Assembly: GCA_002731275.1 (NCBI GenBank)
Contig: PCBK01000095.1
Coordinates: forward strand, 1 to 48,359
Direction of reading: 5' to 3'
DNA from: Deltaproteobacteria bacterium
GTDB taxonomy: Bacteria; Myxococcota_C; UBA6777
Length of the DNA: 48,359 nt
A model generated the notes under the pieces. That model saw only the letters and a list, made by a program, of their open reading frames with translations, had not been told where the DNA came from and did not search any database. Shown here in pieces: positions 16,561-25,871 of this stretch; the first letter of the stretch is position 1, and each line of letters begins with the position of its first letter. The translations under genes and the position numbers were made by a program.

Positions 16561-18123
16561 ATGTTGAAACGGATCCCTTCACATATGTATCGTCATGCGC
16601 TCTCGGCCCTCGTGGGGTTGTTGGGATGGTCGCTTCTTTGTCTATCCCACATCGACCACGCATCAGCGCGCCCCAAGAGCAAGAAACACAGTACACGAGT
16701 AAGCCGCGCCCAGCTCTCGAAGCGTGGTTTTGGGGCACAAACCACATTTGACCGCAAACAACTCACCCGCAAGCTCAACCGCATCTTGCGCAGCAGAAAA
16801 CTGCGCGGCGCACGTGTCGGTCTTATCGTCACAGATCGTGATGGGCATCCCCTGTACCAAAAAAACGCAAAGAAGCTCTACATCCCAGCTTCTAACACGA
16901 AAATTTTCACCATCGCGGCCGCGCTTCACACACTTGGTCCCCAATACCAGTACACAACAAAGATCTATGGCACTCGGCCCATCGACAAAAATGGAGTCCT
17001 CCGTGGAGACCTCTATATAAAAGGCAGCGGTGACCCTCTGCTGCGTTCAGAGGAGCTTTGGCGCATCACACGTGATCTGTACAACCTCGGGCTACGCAAA
17101 ATCACAGGGCGCGTGAAGTTCGATGCTAGTGTCTTTGACCGCAAACGCTTTGGAAAAGGTTGGAAAGACCACAATCACGAACGCTACCGCCCCTATCTCG
17201 CCGCGACAGGTGGACTCTCGATGAACTTTAACACCATCACGATCACCATCCATCCCGGAAAAGTGGGAAAAAAAGCGCGTATCACGATCGATCCACCAAG
17301 TCGGTATGTCCGAAAAGTGATCAACCTGACCAAGACTGTCACCAGCGTTGGACGCATCAAAGCCAAGATCCGAATGCGCGGTTTTCGCAACCGTGAACAC
17401 ATCATCATTCGTGGCAACATCCCCTCCTCCGCGGCTCCACGTAGTTACTGGCGCCGCGTCTCCCACCCAGGTTGGTATACAGCCTTCAATCTGGTATACT
17501 TTTTACGTCAGCAAAGAATACGTGTGAATCGCTGGCCAAGACGCTCACGTGTTCCAGGAAATGCTGTAGAGCTGCACAGATACGTCTCCCCGCTCCTGAC
17601 CACCTCGCTCCAGTACGCAGGAAAATACAGCTCCAACTTCGTCACAGAACAGGTCCTCAAGACGATGGGTGCAGAGAAGTACAACGCTCCCGGGACCTGG
17701 AAGAAAGGGCTACGCGTCGTGCAAACATTTCTCAAAAAGCACGGGATCATGCCCAAAGAGTACACCATGCAAAATGGCTCGGGCTTGGGTCGTGGCAACC
17801 GCTTCTCTCCTTTGCAGATCGCGACCCTGCTCAAAGGTATGCTCGCCGATCTGTCCACACGTCCCGACTTCCTGACAGTCCTCCCTGTTGCCGGGAAAGA
17901 TGGGACGCTGCGCAATCGTATGCTCTCGATAAAGAGTACGCTGCGTGCAAAAACAGGCACCATCGATGGTGTCTCCAGTCTCTCTGGTTATGTACAGACG
18001 CGCGACAAACGCATGTTGATCTTCTCGATCTGCATGAATGGAAAACTCAGACAAGTGAAACTCTTTCGTCGATTACAAAACAAAATAGGCGCTGTTCTAG
18101 CGGCGTATCCATGGAAGAAATAA
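16561..18123 (+). CDS. dacB: D-alanyl-D-alanine carboxypeptidase/endopeptidase (PBP4/DacB type)
   Basis: Class C penicillin-binding protein of 520 residues (peptidase family S13). It trims or cleaves D-Ala cross-links in periplasmic peptidoglycan. A signal peptide (ALSALVGLLGWSLLCLSHIDHASA) is followed by a basic linker. Active-site motifs are SNTK (Ser111, Lys114), SSN near residue 355 in YSSNFVTEQ, and KTG at about 464 in RAKTGTIDGVSS. The large insert between SxxK and SxN is typical of PBP4. The ATG at 16561 has GGAGG five bases upstream; the longer frame from 16462 adds about 33 unlikely residues before the signal peptide. The next gene starts one base after its stop and is also a peptidoglycan enzyme. 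Confidence 0.93.
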   Translation: MLKRIPSHMYRHALSALVGLLGWSLLCLSHIDHASARPKSKKHSTRVSRAQLSKRGFGAQTTFDRKQLTRKLNRILRSRKLRGARVGLIVTDRDGHPLYQKNAKKLYIPASNTKIFTIAAALHTLGPQYQYTTKIYGTRPIDKNGVLRGDLYIKGSGDPLLRSEELWRITRDLYNLGLRKITGRVKFDASVFDRKRFGKGWKDHNHERYRPYLAATGGLSMNFNTITITIHPGKVGKKARITIDPPSRYVRKVINLTKTVTSVGRIKAKIRMRGFRNREHIIIRGNIPSSAAPRSYWRRVSHPGWYTAFNLVYFLRQQRIRVNRWPRRSRVPGNAVELHRYVSPLLTTSLQYAGKYSSNFVTEQVLKTMGAEKYNAPGTWKKGLRVVQTFLKKHGIMPKEYTMQNGSGLGRGNRFSPLQIATLLKGMLADLSTRPDFLTVLPVAGKDGTLRNRMLSIKSTLRAKTGTIDGVSSLSGYVQTRDKRMLIFSICMNGKLRQVKLFRRLQNKIGAVLAAYPWKK

Positions 18124-18124
18124 C

Positions 18125-20473
18125 ATGAAATATATACTCCCGCTCCTACTATCGCTTATCCTTCTCATCCCAGGTAACGCGCCTGTTTGGGCAGGCAAAA
18201 AGCACAAGAAAGTGTCCAAACGCGCAGCTCTTCGTGCGATGAAAAAAGCCCGCAAAGCTGTGCGTAAAGCCAAACGCGCGATCCGCAAACGAGATCGCAA
18301 GACCTACGCCAAAAAGCGTCGCTACAAACGCAAAAAGCGTCGCTACAAACGCAAAAAGTGGCAAAGTCGTAAAGTCGCATGGCAAAAAGCCAAAGAGGAA
18401 GTGCTCGCGCTGTTCAAAAAACACGACCTCGCTTACGAACCCAAACAACGGAGACTCACACAGGCACACTTTGGCCTGCCCAAAAAACTTGGTGCCTTCC
18501 CAATTACCGTTGAATTGGCACCACGTATCCGTTTCTGGGCCAAGATCTTTGGCGCATACCGCTCCAACGAGATCGTCCTGTACAACCCCAAACGACACAT
18601 CTTCATCACGCACTTTGCAGTCAAAGGTGGCGAACTCTCCCCCGACGATCCCTACAAAGTCCGCCGCAAAAAGAGCCGCAAACGAGTCAAACACGCTGCC
18701 AAAAACATGAGAAAGCTGCGCACTGCGTTGCGCACACTCGCACGTCTCGAAAAGAAAGCCGAGAGACAAGAACGTGCCCATTGGTGGAAACTTCGTAGAT
18801 CTCTCTGTCGCACTCCCAAGTCCTGGCGAGCACGACGTCTCTGTCGTAAAGCATTGACCTTCTCATCTGCACGCATCAACGCAGCACGATGGAACAACTA
18901 CTTCAAAGGTCTCGACGCCTACACCCGAAGCATCTTCAAGCGCATCAACGAAGAGCCACATATGAACGGTCCAGATGGACACAAACTCTTTCGGTTGCTC
19001 GCAAGTCAGCGCATCTCGTGGCAAAGTAGCTATCGTGGCTTCTACAAAAAAGGCATGCGTTTTGAACAACGATACCACAAACATATCGCACGCATCCTGA
19101 AGGCCTCCAAGCTCCCACCACAGCTCGCGGCGCTCCCCTTTGTCGAGTCGATGTACAACCCCTCTGTCCGCTCATATGCCGGCGCTGTTGGACTCTGGCA
19201 ATTGATGCCTGATACAGGCAAAGAGAACAGCATGTACATCGTGCATCGCCGAAAAAATCGCTCCATCTTTCCATTTGACGAGCGACTCGATCCTCTGATG
19301 GCCACAAAAGGTGCCACGCGCTTTCTGCACCTCTGCCGTCATTACTTTCCCAAAAACTGGCCCCTCGCGATCACATCGTACAACCAGGGACCAGGACGTA
19401 TGCTCAAAGAGTCCAAAAAATACGGACGCAATCTCGACAAGATTATCAAGCGTTCACGCACAAGGAGTTTCGGCTTTGACGGTCGTAACTTCTACGCGAA
19501 GTTCGTCGCGTCTGCGTATATCATCCAAAAACAAAAGACCTTCTTCAAAGAACTCCCCACCCGCGGGACACTGCACTACACAACGATCTCCTTCCCCCGT
19601 CCAGTCTGGTTTCGCGATCTGACTCGTATCACGGGGATGAGCGCTGCCTCCATCAAGATGTACAACCCCTCGTTGTTCAGCCTCAAATGGAACCGAAAGT
19701 TCCCTATCCCCGCACACTATCCACTGCGTATCGCGCCCTCCAAATACAAAAAGTACAAGCGCTCTATCAAACAATTCCAACAATATGGACGCTCTCTCAG
19801 ACTGGTTAAAGCCATTAAAGGTGACAACCTGTATCGCATCGCCCGACGACACAACGTCTCATGGCGCGTCCTTGAGCGAGTCAACAGACCTTACGCGCAC
19901 CTCGCGAGACTTCGTAAAAAGCCTAAGCGTCGGCGCTCTTTGTGTGCCAAACACACCGTCAAACAACACAAAGCCCTCGCCTGGAAAAAGAAAAAGAAAC
20001 GCTGCGCGCCACTCTCCCCCAAAAAACGGATCGTGCGAGGCTCTTTAATTCGCATCCCCGCTGTCAAGTGGGCATCGCCAGCAGAAAAGACCTTCACATA
20101 CCGCGTCAGAGGGACAGAGCCACTTGCGTTCATCGCATGCAAACATTGCACGACAGTATGGCACCTGCGCAAACTCAACCCCAAGCTGACTGTCAGACGG
20201 CTCCGCCCAGGGACCAAAGTCATCGTCCCGACCTGTTCGCGCTACAGAAGAAAAAGCATGTACCGCTACTGTGGGGTCTACCACTTCGGTGGTCGTCGCC
20301 GCTACGTCAGAAAACGACGAAAGAGAAGAAGACGCAGAAGACGCCGCGCACGTCGTCGAAAACGACGCAGCAAAAAGTACGTCAAGAGAAAGCGCCGCAA
20401 ACGACGCAGCAAAAAGTACGTCAAGAGAAGCCGTCGCAAACGAAAATACCGTCGCCGTGTCTCACGACGATAA
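18125..20473 (+). CDS. Lytic transglycosylase (SLT, MltD-like) with LysM and polybasic segments
   Basis: Exported 782-residue muramidase-like enzyme that should cleave glycan strands to 1,6-anhydro-muropeptides. A signal peptide (ILPLLLSLILLIPGNAPVWA) is followed by a Lys/Arg-rich region with the repeat RRYKRKK. The SLT domain has the catalytic Glu341 in LPFVESMYNP and the family motif GAVGLWQLMPDTG. One LysM-like domain is near residues 557-590 (IKGDNLYRIARRHNVS), and a second weaker one is near 660-700. The final 60 or so residues are almost only Arg and Lys, with the repeat KRRSKKYVKR twice. The coding start is one base after the dacB stop, so the two are co-expressed and probably act together on the wall. 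Confidence 0.92.
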   Translation: MKYILPLLLSLILLIPGNAPVWAGKKHKKVSKRAALRAMKKARKAVRKAKRAIRKRDRKTYAKKRRYKRKKRRYKRKKWQSRKVAWQKAKEEVLALFKKHDLAYEPKQRRLTQAHFGLPKKLGAFPITVELAPRIRFWAKIFGAYRSNEIVLYNPKRHIFITHFAVKGGELSPDDPYKVRRKKSRKRVKHAAKNMRKLRTALRTLARLEKKAERQERAHWWKLRRSLCRTPKSWRARRLCRKALTFSSARINAARWNNYFKGLDAYTRSIFKRINEEPHMNGPDGHKLFRLLASQRISWQSSYRGFYKKGMRFEQRYHKHIARILKASKLPPQLAALPFVESMYNPSVRSYAGAVGLWQLMPDTGKENSMYIVHRRKNRSIFPFDERLDPLMATKGATRFLHLCRHYFPKNWPLAITSYNQGPGRMLKESKKYGRNLDKIIKRSRTRSFGFDGRNFYAKFVASAYIIQKQKTFFKELPTRGTLHYTTISFPRPVWFRDLTRITGMSAASIKMYNPSLFSLKWNRKFPIPAHYPLRIAPSKYKKYKRSIKQFQQYGRSLRLVKAIKGDNLYRIARRHNVSWRVLERVNRPYAHLARLRKKPKRRRSLCAKHTVKQHKALAWKKKKKRCAPLSPKKRIVRGSLIRIPAVKWASPAEKTFTYRVRGTEPLAFIACKHCTTVWHLRKLNPKLTVRRLRPGTKVIVPTCSRYRRKSMYRYCGVYHFGGRRRYVRKRRKRRRRRRRRARRRKRRSKKYVKRKRRKRRSKKYVKRSRRKRKYRRRVSRR

Positions 20474-20692
20474 CGTACTCGGTTTGCTTGGATTACAACC
20501 TCTTACTCCCTCACACAAAGAAACTCCAGCCACTCCCCTCTTACTCCCTGCAGACTAAAGCCAAACGCCCCATTCATAGCACAAAAAGTTCCCCCTCCCG
20601 TGGTGCAATCTGGTATCATCCCCACAGGCACTTTGTGAACTCTACAACGCACCAAGCCAACGGCTCCGTCTACCAGATGAAAGGGCAACAAG

Positions 20693-21919
20693 ATGAAAGT
20701 AACACAACTCTCTCCACTCCTCTTCACGCTCCTCCCCTTACTCTCCTTGGTGCAAGGACCGATTGCATGTGCTCCCTCCCCTACAACCGAAGCAGCACAA
20801 GAGCAAGCTAAAGAACAACCAACCGCAACAGAGAAACAGGCAGAACAAATACAGACGGAGCCCACAAAAGAACCGACACAGGATGCATCGACACCAGAAA
20901 CCACACATGATGAGCTGCTCCCTGAGCCAACCGTCGAAGCCACTGCCGAGCCGACCGTTGACGCCCCCGCAAGAGAACAGCCCGTACAAGAGCAGCCAGC
21001 CGAACAATCCGCAGCAAAGGCGAAGTGTGTAACTTCGACATTCACCCTCCAACAAAAACAGCGCGCGTACATCTTGTGTACACCCGATCCTCTGCCTGCC
21101 GGTCCTCTCCCTCTCGTTTTGGGATTTCATGGTGGTGGTGGCGCAGCCAACTCTTGGAAGAACGGGAACCCATGGCACGAGCTCGCCGCCCAAGAGGGGT
21201 TCATCATGGTGTACATGCAAGGGTGTAGAGATAACCTGACAGATTGTGTGGCCGTCAAAGGAAGCTACTCTTGGAACGTCGGCAAGAGCAGCGATCCCAG
21301 AACAACAGACGATCAGCAATATACTCTTGAGGTCGTCAAGCGACTGACACAAGTACACAAACTCTCCATCGACACAAACAAACGCTATGGGACAGGCCAC
21401 TCACTTGGTGGGATGTTTTTGTACTCGATGTACTGCGATCGTCCAAACTGGTTCCGGGCCATTGGTCCTGTCTCAGCGACCCCTTCGGACAAGACGTGCA
21501 CTCCTCACGCCAACACATCGATCTTCCATCTTCACGGTGAGGACGATACCAATGTCCCTTTTACGACAGGATGTTGCTCACGCGCACAAAAAAATACAAA
21601 TAACGCGGCGTATCTACCGGGATGTAAACAATTGCCTCTCTGCACCAACCCCAACAACTACTGGTCTCCTGTTCGCTCTGGTGTCCACCCCTTTGAGACC
21701 GTCACAGGGTTGGATAAGATGGCGACGACGGGCTTACAGTGTAAGAGTACGCTCACACAAACTCTCAAGACAGCGGACGTCACATGTCAGGCCTTTGACA
21801 ACTGTGCTCAAGGAAAACATGTGGAGTTTTGTATGGTCAAAGGAGTCGGACACGCGCTGCGAGATTTTCACCAAGTGATCGATATGAGGGCTCACCTGTG
21901 GGCGCGTTTTTCTCAATAA
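20693..21919 (+). CDS. Lipoprotein esterase of the PHB-depolymerase/feruloyl-esterase (LpqC) type
   Basis: Lipoprotein of 408 residues. The signal peptide ends with a relaxed lipobox PIAC (Cys26). A Glu/Thr/Pro-rich linker (about 30-115) follows, then an alpha/beta hydrolase domain. Seen motifs: an oxyanion-type FHGGGGAANSW, nucleophile Ser237 in GHSLGG, a probable acid in HGEDDTNVPF, and a C-terminal His in KGVGHALRDF. This resembles extracellular PHB depolymerase or feruloyl esterase family proteins that act on polyester or plant-wall esters. It is likely surface-attached and degradative. AAAGGG is about eight bases before the start. A second lipoprotein esterase is encoded at 28006-29304. 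Substrate not determined. Confidence 0.9.
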   Translation: MKVTQLSPLLFTLLPLLSLVQGPIACAPSPTTEAAQEQAKEQPTATEKQAEQIQTEPTKEPTQDASTPETTHDELLPEPTVEATAEPTVDAPAREQPVQEQPAEQSAAKAKCVTSTFTLQQKQRAYILCTPDPLPAGPLPLVLGFHGGGGAANSWKNGNPWHELAAQEGFIMVYMQGCRDNLTDCVAVKGSYSWNVGKSSDPRTTDDQQYTLEVVKRLTQVHKLSIDTNKRYGTGHSLGGMFLYSMYCDRPNWFRAIGPVSATPSDKTCTPHANTSIFHLHGEDDTNVPFTTGCCSRAQKNTNNAAYLPGCKQLPLCTNPNNYWSPVRSGVHPFETVTGLDKMATTGLQCKSTLTQTLKTADVTCQAFDNCAQGKHVEFCMVKGVGHALRDFHQVIDMRAHLWARFSQ

Positions 21920-22037
21920 ATTGGGAAGAAAAAAGACAAAGATTGACCCCAAGGGCTCTTATGTGTAGATTACTGTGCAATCGAACGAAGACATGAGGTC
22001 CACAGGGACTTGAACACGTGGCAAGAAGGCAGCCTCG

Positions 22038-23342
22038 ATGAACGATCCAAATCCCTCTGAAGTCCTACCCCTCGAAGAACTCTCACTACTCATCTTGTGT
22101 GGTCCTTCAGGGAGCGGCAAAACGGAATTTGCCCGGCGATGGTTTCGAGAAAGTGAGATCATCTCAGCAGAGCAATGTAGTACGCTTGTGGCGGACCAAC
22201 CGTCACCTGGAGTGTATAGTGCGCAAACCCTCTCCCTGCTCGAAACGATTGTAGATCATCGCCTTCACATCGGACGTTTCACGGTCATTGATGCCAACAA
22301 CCTGGACTCCGATTGGCGACGGCGTCTGATCCAGATCGCCCGACACCACCAAGTCCCCGCCTACCTGCTCATCTTCGATGTGCCCCTTCAACTGTGTCTC
22401 AGCCGAAAAAAACGGCAGAGCAAAAAGGTCGACACACTTAAGATCACGATCCAGCACCATCAAGCCAACCAGACCTTGCGCATCGCTCCACAGGAAGGGT
22501 TTCGACAAATTTTCCAAATGAGTGACTTTGCCACAGAAGGTCCTCTCCCTCTCAAATACCCACTCCCCGTCCACCATCCACACCACGGCCCCTTCGACAT
22601 CATTGGAGATATACACGGTTGTATCCATGAGCTTCATATGCTGCTCAAAAAGCTTGGATACCAACAAGGCAAAGACACCTACTTTCACCCACAAGGTCGC
22701 ACAATCGTCTTCTTAGGAGATCTCGCAGATCGTGGTCCCAAGAGCGTCGACGTGATCAAACTCATGCTCGATCTTCACCAAGCCGGACGTGCCTTGTACA
22801 TACCAGGAAACCACTGTGACAAGCTCGCAAGGTACCTACAAGGCGCAGCCGTCAGCCTTAACCACGGAATCGAAACCACCGTCAAAGAGTTTGAAGCGCT
22901 CCCCTCATCCGAACGTTACCAAATCAGCGAGCGTTTTCTACACATCTTTAGACAATCACCTCCTTATCTGATGTTGGACAACGGTCGCGTTGTCGTCGCC
23001 CACGCAGGACTCCCTGAGCGCTTTCATGGACGACTATCCCGTCGCATCCGCTCGTTCTCCCTGTACGGTGATGTCACAGGTGAATTGGACGCAGATGGCT
23101 ACCCCATCCGACACGATTGGGCACAAAAGTACCGAGGCACCCCACTCGTCGTATATGGACACACTCCCGTACTGTATCCTAAGTTTGTCAACAACACGCT
23201 CAATCTCGATCAAGGGTGTGTCTTTGGCGGCTCTCTCTCCGCCATGCGTTACCCCGAACGCGAGATCGTTTCTGTTCCCTCTGAGCGCACATACTGGCTC
23301 TCCAAAGCGTCCCGCCCAACAGACAACCAGACTCCGTCATAG
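22038..23342 (+). CDS. Pnkp-like polynucleotide kinase-phosphatase lacking the ligase domain
   Basis: Cytoplasmic protein of 434 residues with two domains. Residues about 15-170 form a P-loop kinase (GPSGSGKT at 22-29, VIDANNLD near 83-90, a lid-like SRKKRQSKK near 122-130) resembling the 5-prime-OH polynucleotide kinase of bacterial Pnkp. Residues about 185-430 form a calcineurin-type metallophosphoesterase with GDIHG (190-194), GDLADRG (227-233), GNHC (257-260), AHAGLP and YGHTPV, as in the 2',3'-phosphatase domain of Pnkp or in PrpE/ApaH. Known bacterial Pnkp proteins are near 850 residues with a C-terminal ligase and often a hen1 neighbour. Neither is here. It may heal RNA or DNA ends or act as a nucleotide kinase/phosphatase. 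Start supported by AAGG eight bases upstream. Confidence 0.88.
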   Translation: MNDPNPSEVLPLEELSLLILCGPSGSGKTEFARRWFRESEIISAEQCSTLVADQPSPGVYSAQTLSLLETIVDHRLHIGRFTVIDANNLDSDWRRRLIQIARHHQVPAYLLIFDVPLQLCLSRKKRQSKKVDTLKITIQHHQANQTLRIAPQEGFRQIFQMSDFATEGPLPLKYPLPVHHPHHGPFDIIGDIHGCIHELHMLLKKLGYQQGKDTYFHPQGRTIVFLGDLADRGPKSVDVIKLMLDLHQAGRALYIPGNHCDKLARYLQGAAVSLNHGIETTVKEFEALPSSERYQISERFLHIFRQSPPYLMLDNGRVVVAHAGLPERFHGRLSRRIRSFSLYGDVTGELDADGYPIRHDWAQKYRGTPLVVYGHTPVLYPKFVNNTLNLDQGCVFGGSLSAMRYPEREIVSVPSERTYWLSKASRPTDNQTPS

Positions 23343-23656
23343 CCCCTTCAGTCCGCGAAAAAGTCTACTCACAAAACGGAATATCACGACACCACAGGTA
23401 AAAATTGATTTACACGCCTAGCATTTGTGCATACATTTTAATGGGTGTGTCTCTACGTAGACGACAGGTAAACACATCACAACTATCGAGCGATATTGCC
23501 GATACTATTCAAATAAACCATGAGGCTTTCTTACAAAAACCTCCTCTTTTTGCGTCACTGCGTTCTTTTGGGCAGTCCACTTTTGGCCTTGTGCAACACG
23601 GTGTACAACACCAAATCACTGCCTGCCTTATCACAGCATCAATATGGGACTTTGTT
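23343..23656. other. Intergenic region before the MopE-like lipoprotein
   Basis: No gene or clear structure is seen. The downstream reading frame is open through most of it (from 23405), but that part lacks a signal peptide and does not resemble protein. I therefore treat it as leader DNA. Confidence 0.4.
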
Positions 23657-25780
23657 ATGGTCAGGAAGTATGTCTATGTTTTCTTCGGGTGTTTTCTTTT
23701 GCTGTTGTCTCTCTCCCTATCCGTCGCCTGCTCAGGAGGCGAATGTACATATGACTCCGACTGTGAGGGGGAAAAGTTCTGCCAAGAGGGCAAGTGTGTC
23801 GACGGTATCGTCGGCAATGCCTGTACCCTAAACACAGATTGTAAGACTGGGGAGTCTTGTATCAGCAGCAAGTGCATCAAAGTCGAGTGTACAGATGGCG
23901 AGCAAACGTCTTGTTACGAAGGCCCAACAGGGACCATTGGACAAGGGACATGCAAGGCTGGTGTTAAGCTCTGCCAAGGCGGACGCTGGGGTTGGTGTGA
24001 GGGCGCGATCACGCCTTCAAGTGAGCTGTGTGACAAACTCGACAACGACTGCAACGGCAAAATAGACGACGATCCGCTCTGCACGACAACCTGTAACGAC
24101 GGGGACTCAAGACCTTGCTACACAGGTCCTGCAAGCACACGAAACGTCGGTCTCTGTCGAGAAGGGAAAGAGTTGTGCACCAACGGCGCCTGGGAAGGCT
24201 GCTCCGGTGACACCAAACCCGTCGCCGAAAAGTGCAACGACAATCTCGATAACAATTGTGACGGCAATATCGATGAGAATTGCGGTGACTGTCAGGACGG
24301 CCAATCAAGAGCATGCTACACCGGCCCAAGCAGCACCCGTAACATCGGAGAATGCAAAGAAGGTACACAAACCTGTGCAGGCGGCAAGTGGGGACAATGT
24401 CAAAATGAATCCATACCCCAAAACGAGACCTGTGGTGACAACAAAGACAACGACTGCAACGGCAGAGTCGACGAACTCGCGAGCTGTAATCAGGGATGCA
24501 CAGACGGCACAACCAGAGCCTGTTACACCGGCCCCGCAGGCACCAAAGATGTCGGCGTTTGCAAGGGAGGTGGTCAGCTGTGCAAAAACAACAAATGGGA
24601 AGCCTGTGTCGGTGAAATCGTCCCCACAACGGAGATCTGTGGAGACGGTAAAGACAACAACTGCAACAACCAAGTCGATGATAACTGTGGTGTCTGTCGT
24701 CCCGGCTCACAAGAAGCCTGCTATAGCGGAACAACAGGTTGCACCAAAAATGGCAATGTCTACACCTGTAACACCCCATGTAGCGCAGGAACACGCACCT
24801 GCAAGGCTGATGGACAATGGGGTCCATGTACGGGCGAAACCACGCCAGCAGCGAAAGAGATCTGTGGAGATAACATCGATAACGATTGCAACAACTTCAT
24901 CGATGACAATTGCAACACCAAACTCCACCAACCCTGCCAAACGGACACAGACTGTGGGACAGGAAACCGATGTGTCCGTGCAAGTAACGTCCTTCAAATC
25001 TGCGTGCAAGAGTGCACCAACGACCCCACAATCTGTAACAAAAACCCCAAACGCAAAGTATGCCGGGCCTACACCATCACTGACCAAGGACAACAACTCT
25101 CCATGTGCGCAGAGGAAGCATCCAGCGGACAGAGCTGTGACTTCTCCAAAAGCATCATGTGCAAATCCAATCTCGTCTGCGACAATGGCTCCTGTCGTGC
25201 CGCGACATACGTCAATGAAGGTGAAATCTGTGACTCCACTGCCGCAACGCCCGTCCTTTGCGCTCTCGGACTGACATGCGTCTCATTTGGAAACGGTCGC
25301 CCCAATGTCTGCCTCAAGCTCTGTAGTGTCGCGAATCCCGTACGCTGCTCACGCAGCTCCTTCTCTTGTATGCCTTTTCAAACAGGTGGACAGGTCGGTG
25401 GTTGTATTCAAACAACATGTACCCAAAACAGCGACTGTGTCTTCACAAACACACCCCATGAATGTGTCTCAACGTCCTCTGGAGGAAAGCTCTGTGTCTC
25501 CTCAACGTCCCCAGGCACTGCGACTTTCGGGAACATTTGCGACAACAACACCATCCGCTGTCAGGCTGGACTCACGTGTCTCGCGACAAGCTCAACAGCC
25601 GCCAATGGATTTTGTAGCCAAGATTGCACCACAAGTGGGACATGCCCAACTGGAGGGACATGCACACAGGTCAGCACCACACAAAAGATGTGCCTGATCC
25701 CATGCACCACCACCTGTAGCAACACACAGTTTACATGCCAGACCATTGGACAGCTCGGGAATTTCTGCTTTCCAAACTAA
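23657..25780 (+). CDS. Cys-rich lipoprotein with MopE-like metal-binding repeats
   Basis: Predicted 707-residue lipoprotein. The signal peptide ends LSVAC (lipid Cys about 25). The N-terminal half has five modules of about 60-90 residues. Each has a CYxGPxGT-like segment, a KxGxQxCxxxxWGxC segment and an Asp/Asn loop of the type CDxxDNDCNGxxDD (variants CDKLDNDCNGKIDD, CNDNLDNNCDGNIDE, CGDNKDNDCNGRVDE, CGDGKDNNCNNQVDD, CGDNIDNDCNNFIDD). These match the putative metal-binding motif known from MopE-type proteins of Myxococcota and methanotrophs. The C-terminal half has further disulfide-rich modules. The ATG at 23657 is chosen because it directly precedes the signal peptide; its ribosome-binding site is weak. 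Function likely metal binding or surface adhesion (inference). Confidence 0.9.
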   Translation: MVRKYVYVFFGCFLLLLSLSLSVACSGGECTYDSDCEGEKFCQEGKCVDGIVGNACTLNTDCKTGESCISSKCIKVECTDGEQTSCYEGPTGTIGQGTCKAGVKLCQGGRWGWCEGAITPSSELCDKLDNDCNGKIDDDPLCTTTCNDGDSRPCYTGPASTRNVGLCREGKELCTNGAWEGCSGDTKPVAEKCNDNLDNNCDGNIDENCGDCQDGQSRACYTGPSSTRNIGECKEGTQTCAGGKWGQCQNESIPQNETCGDNKDNDCNGRVDELASCNQGCTDGTTRACYTGPAGTKDVGVCKGGGQLCKNNKWEACVGEIVPTTEICGDGKDNNCNNQVDDNCGVCRPGSQEACYSGTTGCTKNGNVYTCNTPCSAGTRTCKADGQWGPCTGETTPAAKEICGDNIDNDCNNFIDDNCNTKLHQPCQTDTDCGTGNRCVRASNVLQICVQECTNDPTICNKNPKRKVCRAYTITDQGQQLSMCAEEASSGQSCDFSKSIMCKSNLVCDNGSCRAATYVNEGEICDSTAATPVLCALGLTCVSFGNGRPNVCLKLCSVANPVRCSRSSFSCMPFQTGGQVGGCIQTTCTQNSDCVFTNTPHECVSTSSGGKLCVSSTSPGTATFGNICDNNTIRCQAGLTCLATSSTAANGFCSQDCTTSGTCPTGGTCTQVSTTQKMCLIPCTTTCSNTQFTCQTIGQLGNFCFPN

Positions 25781-25871
25781 TAGGCTTGTTGGGGATGGAG
25801 ACAAATAAGGGGAGAGGTGACCAAAGAGAGGCGCACTTGGTGGGGCATGGAGCGGATATCAGACGGGGTGT

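Noticed and set aside
19942-20811. 289-codon plus-strand frame overlapping the transglycosylase tail
   Set aside because: It overlaps two well-supported genes in another phase and has low-complexity content only.
24009-24827. 272-codon Cys/Arg-rich frame on the minus strand
   Set aside because: It is the antisense shadow of the MopE-like repeats, whose Cys and Asp codons keep the opposite strand open.
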